Assembly (NCBI GenBank): GCA_015486095.1
Contig: WFSK01000042.1
Span: 1-10,829, forward strand
Direction of reading: 5' to 3'
DNA: 10,829 nucleotides
DNA from: Thermotogae bacterium
Lineage (GTDB): Bacteria > Thermotogota > Thermotogae > B3-G13
Shown: piece by piece, positions 5,713 through 10,829 of the stretch
Layout of the letters: each line of letters starts with the position of its first letter
Numbering within the stretch: the first letter of the stretch is position 1
Translations under genes and position numbers: made by a program
Notes under the pieces: generated by a model
Databases searched by the model: none
Told to the model about the DNA's origin: nothing
The model's input: the letters and a program-made list of their open reading frames with translations, nothing else

Positions 5713-7223
5713 AAAGAATTCTGTTGATCGGTTTAGTGGTGTTGTTGGTTCTAGTGGTGGCGAACGTAGCAGTCGCAAAGCGAAATTACATCGTAATAGG
5801 TACAACGGACAAGATCACTTCCTTGGATCCGGCAAAACAATATGATTATCTTTCAACGAACGTACTACAGAACGTCCTGGTAGGATTGGTAAATTACAAG
5901 CCTGGTACAGCGGAATTGGTCCCCTGGCTTGCGGATCACTGGGATGTGAGTGCGGATGGTTTGGTATACACCTTCTATTTGAAGAAGGGCGTCAAGTTTA
6001 CCGATGGAGCCGACTGCGATGCCAACGCATTGAAGTTTTCCATCGATAGGGTTATGAGATTGAAAGGTGATCCATCCTTCCTGTTGACCGATGCCGTTAA
6101 AAAAGTAGAGGTCGTTGATAAATATACGGCAAAGATCTATTTGAAGAATCCATTTGCAGCATTTATTGCCGTTGTGGGTTATACCGTTGCATATCCGGTG
6201 AGCCCAAAGACGTTCCCGGCTAACGATTTCTATCTTGGTACCCCACCTGCCGATGGTCCATATAAGATAAAGAAATGGATACACGATGTTAGAGTAATAT
6301 TAGAGAGAAACAAGGATTACTTCGGTACTCCGGCGAAGACGAAAACCATAGTGCTGAACTTCTATCAAAATGCGAGTACCTTAAGGCTTGCTCTGGAGAG
6401 TGGAGAGATCGATGTGGCGTACAGAACGCTAAATCCAAGGGATGTAGAAGACCTGAAGAAGAATCCGAATTTCAAGGTTTATGAAGGTGCAAGTCCTTTC
6501 ATAAGACATATAGTGTTCAACGTGAAGAAGGCTCCATTCAACAACGTTAAGGTAAGGAGAGCCATAGCCCTTGCGGTGAACAGAGATGCAATAGTTAATG
6601 AAGTCTTTGCAGGTAGAGTAACGCCTCTATACACCTTGATCCCCATAGGGTGGTGGAGTCACAAAGATGTGATGCCAAAACGCAACGTTGCAGAGGCGAC
6701 GAAGATCCTCGAAAGCCTTGGATACAGCAAATCCAATCCTCTGGAAATAACTTTGTGGTACACGCCGAGTCATTACGGAAGTACGGAGGCAGATCTGGCC
6801 CAGGTATTGGCGTCGAGTATAGAGGAAACGGGTGTAGTTAAGGTCAAGATAAAATATGCCGAGTGGGCAACGTATATAGATTACTTCATAAAAGGCATCA
6901 TGGGTATGTTCCTGCTGGGTTGGTATCCGGATTACATCGATCCAGACGACTACATGTGGCCATTCTTGGCATCGAGCGCAAGCCCATCTATGGGTTGTTT
7001 CTACAGTAATCCAAAGATGGATGAGTTGTTGAAACAAGCGAGAAGGGTAACCGATGTCAAGGAGAGGACAAAACTCTACGAACAAGCCCAAGATATATTA
7101 GGCGAAGATGTACCCTATGTAGATCTCTTCGAAGGTATACAGGTATGCGTTACTAAACCAGACATAAAAGGTGTATTACTCGAACCCACTCAGATATTCA
7201 GGTATTATCTGCTCTACAGATAA
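5709..7223 (+). CDS. ABC transporter solute-binding protein, family 5 (peptide/nickel type)
   Basis: This is a periplasmic binding protein for an ABC importer, of the SBP_bac_5 (DppA/OppA-like) family. The real ligand cannot be read from the sequence; dipeptides, oligopeptides and sugars are all known for the family. The 504 residues start with a signal peptide (MKR, a hydrophobic core to about 20, likely cleavage after AVA at 23). There is no lipobox Cys, so the protein should be soluble in the periplasm. Family marks are the N-terminal IVIGTTDKITSLDPA, WDVSADGLVYTFYLKKGVKF and the central VRRAIALAVNRDAIV. The ribosome site GAGGTGA lies 6 bases before the ATG. The gene stands alone: no permease or ATPase genes follow, and a strong hairpin ends the transcript, so its membrane partners must be encoded elsewhere. 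Confidence 0.92.
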   Translation: MKRILLIGLVVLLVLVVANVAVAKRNYIVIGTTDKITSLDPAKQYDYLSTNVLQNVLVGLVNYKPGTAELVPWLADHWDVSADGLVYTFYLKKGVKFTDGADCDANALKFSIDRVMRLKGDPSFLLTDAVKKVEVVDKYTAKIYLKNPFAAFIAVVGYTVAYPVSPKTFPANDFYLGTPPADGPYKIKKWIHDVRVILERNKDYFGTPAKTKTIVLNFYQNASTLRLALESGEIDVAYRTLNPRDVEDLKKNPNFKVYEGASPFIRHIVFNVKKAPFNNVKVRRAIALAVNRDAIVNEVFAGRVTPLYTLIPIGWWSHKDVMPKRNVAEATKILESLGYSKSNPLEITLWYTPSHYGSTEADLAQVLASSIEETGVVKVKIKYAEWATYIDYFIKGIMGMFLLGWYPDYIDPDDYMWPFLASSASPSMGCFYSNPKMDELLKQARRVTDVKERTKLYEQAQDILGEDVPYVDLFEGIQVCVTKPDIKGVLLEPTQIFRYYLLYR

Positions 7224-7254
7224 GACCAGGAAGACGATAAATAATGAACACTTT

Positions 7255-7293
7255 AGCCCTCCACTTCATATTATGAAGTGGAGGGCTTTGTGT
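7255..7293 (+). terminator. Rho-independent-type terminator after the solute-binding protein gene
   Basis: AGCCCTCCACTTCAT (7255-7269) and ATGAAGTGGAGGGCT (7273-7287) form a perfect 15-bp stem with a three-base loop (or 14 bp with a five-base loop). The T-tract is short (TTTGTGT). The reverse strand lacks one, so it should work mainly on the + strand. It separates the solo binding-protein gene from the next operon. Confidence 0.85.
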
Positions 7294-7318
7294 ATGAAGA
7301 AACCGACTGCGATATATT
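7288..7318 (+). promoter_or_regulatory. Weak candidate promoter for the envelope operon
   Basis: TATATT at 7313-7318 could be a -10, with TTGTGT at 7288-7293 as a poor -35 at a long 19-base spacing. The terminator just upstream means that a promoter is needed near here, but these hexamers are weak. Confidence 0.3.
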
Positions 7319-7342
7319 TAGAGTAAGATGGAGGTATCACGT

Positions 7343-9337
7343 ATGATAAGATCCCTAATGAGAAGTAAATATGTGTTGATCTTTTCATTCTTGATATTCA
7401 TATCGTCGTTTGCTTTTCCTCGAACTTTAGAGATCAAATATTTTCTCGATATGGAGCGCAAGAAACCCATCCAATGGGGATGCATCGACGCTGTAGCCTT
7501 CCAACGAATCCACGGAGGTAGCACCTCCACGATACCCGAAGTATATCTTCTCGATACTGGATACGACGCTATATATTACAACATTGGAATGGAGAGCCTC
7601 GGATATTATTACGATGAAAAGAGGCTTCCTGACCCTGAAGATATCGCCATCTGGCAGGGACACGTGTACGTTGCAGACGGAAAGAAGGGGATCGTGGAGC
7701 TGAAGAGAATGGGCGATAGACTTCTGTACTGGAGAGATGTGATAAGTGGACTCCGCTTGCCCACGAAGTTGACCATCGATGGAGAAGGGAATTTTCTCGT
7801 TCACGACTTAAATGCCCTCAAGAAATTTGACAGGAATGGAAGACTTCTCTTCTCCCTCGGAATGGAGGATCTACTTGATTTGGCGGTGGATGGAAAGGAA
7901 AATATCTGGGTATTGGCCCTCTCCGACAGTAAAGAAAATAGAAGATACTTACTCGAATTCTCTCCCACAGGTGAACTACTCAAGAAGTTAGCCATTCTGC
8001 CCGGTACATGGAAGGGCAGCGGTACGGTACAGTGGACAAGTCTATCTACTGCAAATATCGTTATCGACAAATACGACAACATATATGTGTCGGATAGAGT
8101 GGAGGGGAAGATATACAAATACAGCCCCGATCTCACACTTTTAAGTGTTGTAACTCAGAAGGATGCGGATGAATACAGGAATAAAGCGGTGGACTTGAAC
8201 CTTCTGGTCAGAAAAAATGTAGAATATCTGAGGAAGGGGAAGCTTTGGAAGTTCTTCGGGCGAGACAACGTGTTAGATGAATATCTGTGGAGATTGAGGT
8301 TATGGATGGGATATCTTGGTAAGTGCGAAAGGGAGAGAGATGGATTCTTCGATGGCATCATGGAGATGGCTTATGAACCTTCTACAGGGGGGTTATTCAT
8401 AGTAGAAGAAAATGGCTTGGAATATGCCGAGATCGGGGTGGATATAACGAATGTGAAAGACAAGGTCATCGTCTCCAAAGACAAGAAATGGAAGAGCAAA
8501 TTGAGTTTTACTCTTACCGATCCAGCCTCGGTCACCGTTGAGCTCTACGATAAGAATAGAAGAACGGTGAATAGGTGGTGTAGTGGAAGAGTGATGGGAG
8601 TGGGTGATAGGAAGATAGAATTCGATGGAAGGGATATCGAGGGGCAGGATCTGCCACCAGGAGAATATGAATTCAAGATAAAGGCATATTCAACGTATTC
8701 CACTGATAGAACGGCGGAAGTAAGGAAGGATATGATCGTCCTCCCGATGATCCCACCAGAATTGATATATCCAAAGAATGGGAGTTCGGTAAAGAAGGGT
8801 GATGTTTTCCGATGGAAAGGAGTCGACCTCGCGAAAAAATATATCCTTCAATACTCCGATGATAAGGATTTCTCCGAGAAGAAGACATTTACGGTGGAGA
8901 CGACCAATACGATGTACGAGATGCCAGAGATCCTCTTCAAATCGAAGAAAAGATGGTATTGGAGGGTGAAGGCGGTATCTGGAGATGTGGAGAGCGAGTA
9001 CAGCGATATCAGTTCATTCGATACATCACTTCCCCCTCTCGATATCACCGACTTGATAGCCTATCCGAATCCCACGAGAAAGGATTGGATAAGATTCAGG
9101 TATGTGCTCTCAAGACCCGCTAACGTGGAAGCGAAGGTTTACACGTTGATGGGGAAATTCGTGGCGAACATAACGAATGGAGAAGTGGAGAACTCGGATG
9201 GAGTAAATGAGCTCGAATGGAAACTGAAGAACGAACGTAATGAAGATGTGGTTAACGGTATATACATCCTATGGTTGAAGGCAGAGACGGAGTCGGAAGT
9301 GATTACAAAGACTATGAGATTCGGAATCTTGAGATAA
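7343..9337 (+). CDS. Secreted multidomain protein: beta-propeller (NHL-like), FlgD-like, Fn3-like and C-terminal FlgD/T9SS-like domain
   Basis: The product has 664 residues. A signal peptide covers about 1-25 (basic start, strong hydrophobic core, FAFP). Propeller-type repeats at about 60-275 show the pattern of a D-x-x-N/G turn followed by a G-x-L strand, for example LTIDGEGNFLV, LAVDGKENIWVLAL and IVIDKYDNIYVSD. About 287-335 is a charged, W/L-rich, probably helical insertion, then another blade-like segment to about 370. A FlgD-like Ig domain (about 375-460, with LPPGEYEFKIKAYS) is followed by an Fn3-like domain (about 471-560, with WYWRVKAVSG). The tail 567-664 (YPNP, RFRYVLSRPANVEAKVYTLMG, NGIYILWLKA) matches FlgD-like or type-IX-style C-terminal domains. 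I chose ATG 7343 because GGAGGT (7330-7335) lies 7 bases upstream; the in-frame ATG 7328 lacks a site. It heads the envelope operon. Function is unknown; a surface or exported role is inferred. Confidence 0.85.
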   Translation: MIRSLMRSKYVLIFSFLIFISSFAFPRTLEIKYFLDMERKKPIQWGCIDAVAFQRIHGGSTSTIPEVYLLDTGYDAIYYNIGMESLGYYYDEKRLPDPEDIAIWQGHVYVADGKKGIVELKRMGDRLLYWRDVISGLRLPTKLTIDGEGNFLVHDLNALKKFDRNGRLLFSLGMEDLLDLAVDGKENIWVLALSDSKENRRYLLEFSPTGELLKKLAILPGTWKGSGTVQWTSLSTANIVIDKYDNIYVSDRVEGKIYKYSPDLTLLSVVTQKDADEYRNKAVDLNLLVRKNVEYLRKGKLWKFFGRDNVLDEYLWRLRLWMGYLGKCERERDGFFDGIMEMAYEPSTGGLFIVEENGLEYAEIGVDITNVKDKVIVSKDKKWKSKLSFTLTDPASVTVELYDKNRRTVNRWCSGRVMGVGDRKIEFDGRDIEGQDLPPGEYEFKIKAYSTYSTDRTAEVRKDMIVLPMIPPELIYPKNGSSVKKGDVFRWKGVDLAKKYILQYSDDKDFSEKKTFTVETTNTMYEMPEILFKSKKRWYWRVKAVSGDVESEYSDISSFDTSLPPLDITDLIAYPNPTRKDWIRFRYVLSRPANVEAKVYTLMGKFVANITNGEVENSDGVNELEWKLKNERNEDVVNGIYILWLKAETESEVITKTMRFGILR

Positions 9338-9349
9338 GGAGGAATGAAG

Positions 9350-10228
9350 GTGAAAAGGATATCGATCTCGATTTTGCTATTCGTATTCATCATTTCGAGT
9401 TTGATATTCGGAGCAGGAGAGACGATAGAGATCCTGAATGGAAACTCTTCCGCCTGGGCAGAAGGAGTGGGAGGAGCGATCACCGGAGTGAGTGGAGAAG
9501 TGGATGACATCTATCATAACCCCGCAGGATTGGGGATGCTGAAGGGCATGGAGATAGGAGGTTTTCATTCTTTCCTCTATTTCGATACGAGCTACGACTG
9601 CATCGGCATTGCAGCTGATATGAGAAGCATAGGAGTGATAGGGATAGGCGGAAGTATGCTCTCGACGGATGCCATTCAAAAGACAGATGAAACAGGGAAC
9701 GTTATAGGACAATATGGATACAACAGCCTCTTGCTCGTGATGGCGTACGGGAAGGAGGTTGTGAAAGGTGTATCGTTTGGGGTAAATGCGAAGTACATAT
9801 ACGAGAAGATGGATGATGAGAAAGGAATGGGTTTCAGCGGAGATGTAGGGATGATGTGGAAACCACTGAAAGGATTGAACATAGGGGTGGTCTTCAAGGA
9901 TATCTGGAGCACACCGTATGAATGGGGTACATCGAGGGTGGAAAGATTGCCTTCATATGTGAGATTAGGAGGAAGACTGAGATTGCCCATCCTTCCGCTC
10001 ATCTTCTATGCTGAGGTGGAGAAGGAACTCCGGTTTGAGAGTCAACCGGCCTATCGTTTTGGAGGAGAGATAGATATGGGGATGGTGAAATTTTATGGAG
10101 GAATAGATGAAGATATGTACGCAGCAGGGATAGGAATGATGCTCGGGAACCTCTCGATAGATTATGCATATAGACTCACACAGGATATAGGTGGAGTGAA
10201 TGAGATATCGATGAAGGTGAAGTGGTAA
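9350..10228 (+). CDS. Outer-membrane beta-barrel protein, PorV/UPF0164-like
   Basis: The product (about 292 residues) has a signal peptide to about residue 21 and no lipobox. Alternating glycine- and aromatic-rich strands follow (GIAADMRSIGVIGIGGSML, GVNAKYIYEKM, LNIGVVFKDIW). The motif DDIYHNPAGLG (N57-P58-A59-G60) is typical of PorV/UPF0164/FadL-like barrels. The chain ends in a strand with terminal Trp (ISMKVKW), as outer-membrane barrel signals often do. It probably sits in the outer membrane; PorV itself shuttles T9SS cargo, but that role here is inference. AAGGAGGA (9336-9343) overlaps the previous stop. It is 7 bases from GTG 9350 but only 1 base from ATG 9344, so I prefer GTG, with ATG 9344 as the alternative. 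It lies between the propeller protein and a lipoprotein in one transcript. Confidence 0.8.
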   Translation: MKRISISILLFVFIISSLIFGAGETIEILNGNSSAWAEGVGGAITGVSGEVDDIYHNPAGLGMLKGMEIGGFHSFLYFDTSYDCIGIAADMRSIGVIGIGGSMLSTDAIQKTDETGNVIGQYGYNSLLLVMAYGKEVVKGVSFGVNAKYIYEKMDDEKGMGFSGDVGMMWKPLKGLNIGVVFKDIWSTPYEWGTSRVERLPSYVRLGGRLRLPILPLIFYAEVEKELRFESQPAYRFGGEIDMGMVKFYGGIDEDMYAAGIGMMLGNLSIDYAYRLTQDIGGVNEISMKVKW

Positions 10229-10230
10229 AG

Positions 10231-10829
10231 ATGAAGAAGAGAAGAATGTTATTGATTCTTTCATCGATACTATTGTTATTCGGGTTAGCGGGATGCTTCG
10301 AAAAACCGGTCATCCAGGAGCTAAGGATCGTGACGAAGCCAGTCTCCAACCCAACTACACCGAACAGATATTATTCTTCGGAAGGAGTGTTTAAATTCAA
10401 ATTCAAGGTGAACACGAAGGCAAGGGTCACGGTGAAGTGGAAGAGGAAAACCCCTGATGGATGGGATGTAAAGGTCCTTCCTGGGTGGAACGGTGTGACG
10501 GTTACCAAGGGATGGCAAAAACGAGAGGTGGAAAATGGCGACAACAGTTCTTTCAAGGGAAGGAATACAGATGGAGTTGTGGATATAGAAATCATCGCTG
10601 AAAGGGTCAGCGGAGATAAGGCCTACGAATCTGAAACAAAGTTGAACAAAATGGTAAATAAAGGAGTGATAGCGGTAGTACAGGCAGATGGTAAGAATAA
10701 TCCCGAGCGGTTCGATACGTTTCACATAATGTACGGGACGAAGAGATTGTTTACTTGGAGTGGATGGCTGGACGAACCCGAAGATGCCTTGTTCAAGATC
10801 CCGCCTGAGCTGTTGAGGGCAATAGCGAA
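10231..10829 (+). CDS. Putative lipoprotein, 3' end beyond the window
   Basis: This frame stays open to the end of the window (199 full codons). It begins two bases after the stop of the barrel gene, so it belongs to the same operon. AAGGTGA at 10214-10220 is a ribosome site 10 bases upstream. The N-terminus is a lipoprotein signal: MKKRR, a hydrophobic core, then the lipobox LAGC with Cys at 22. The mature part starts FEKPVIQEL and has strand-like stretches such as FKFKFKVNTKARVTVKWKRK and VVDIEIIAERVSG, suggesting an extracytoplasmic beta-rich (Ig-like) domain. A W-rich segment (LFTWSGWLDEPEDALFKIPP) follows. I do not recognise the family. Being anchored to a membrane beside a barrel and a secreted multidomain protein, it may be an accessory of the same surface system. 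Confidence 0.75.
   Translation, partial: MKKRRMLLILSSILLLFGLAGCFEKPVIQELRIVTKPVSNPTTPNRYYSSEGVFKFKFKVNTKARVTVKWKRKTPDGWDVKVLPGWNGVTVTKGWQKREVENGDNSSFKGRNTDGVVDIEIIAERVSGDKAYESETKLNKMVNKGVIAVVQADGKNNPERFDTFHIMYGTKRLFTWSGWLDEPEDALFKIPPELLRAIA

Noticed and set aside
6627..7091. 154-codon - strand frame and a + strand alternative frame (6650-6841) within the solute-binding protein gene
   Set aside because: Both overlap a well-supported family-5 binding protein and show no domain, ribosome site or matching codon use.
1..10829. CRISPR arrays, tRNA genes, insertion sequences or phage genes
   Set aside because: I saw no spaced direct-repeat array, no tRNA T-arm or cloverleaf signature, and no transposase or phage-type protein in any confident reading frame.

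Overview
The window looks like part of the chromosome of a deep-branching, probably thermophilic, diderm bacterium. Three observations support this. Arginine is written mostly with AGA/AGG and isoleucine often with ATA. There is a large (Alu-domain) SRP RNA. The right-hand third encodes an outer-membrane-type beta-barrel and a lipoprotein. I cannot place it in a phylum from the sequence alone; Thermotogota or a similar thermophilic or uncultured lineage would fit. All confident protein genes read on the + strand.

Left part (1-5249). After about 180 bases without a gene, an extended -10 promoter precedes a bacterial large-type SRP RNA (about 202-413). A tight three-gene block follows: tldD and tldE/pmbA (the two subunits of the TldD/TldE metalloprotease) and ligA (NAD+-dependent DNA ligase). 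All key catalytic and zinc-binding residues that I looked for are present.

Middle (5250-5708). This 459-base intergenic region is unusually busy. It holds a second copy of a 35-base motif also found at 61-95, an 8-bp inverted repeat around that copy, a sigma70-like promoter, and a long wobble-rich hairpin. Next comes a 28-codon basic ORF with a near-perfect Shine-Dalgarno. That ORF is linked through a TAATG and an ATGA overlap to the following gene.

Right part (5709-10829). A solo family-5 solute-binding protein gene (5709-7223), without permease partners here, ends at a perfect 15-bp hairpin terminator. Beyond it lies a compact envelope operon of three genes. The first encodes a secreted beta-propeller protein with FlgD-like and Fn3-like domains. 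The second encodes a PorV/UPF0164-like outer-membrane barrel. The third encodes a lipoprotein cut off by the window end. The combination suggests a cell-surface or secretion-related assembly, possibly analogous to the barrel and C-terminal-domain cargo pairs of type IX secretion; that functional link is inference.

The best candidates for something undescribed are the leader region upstream of the solute-binding protein and the transition-only diverged intergenic repeat.
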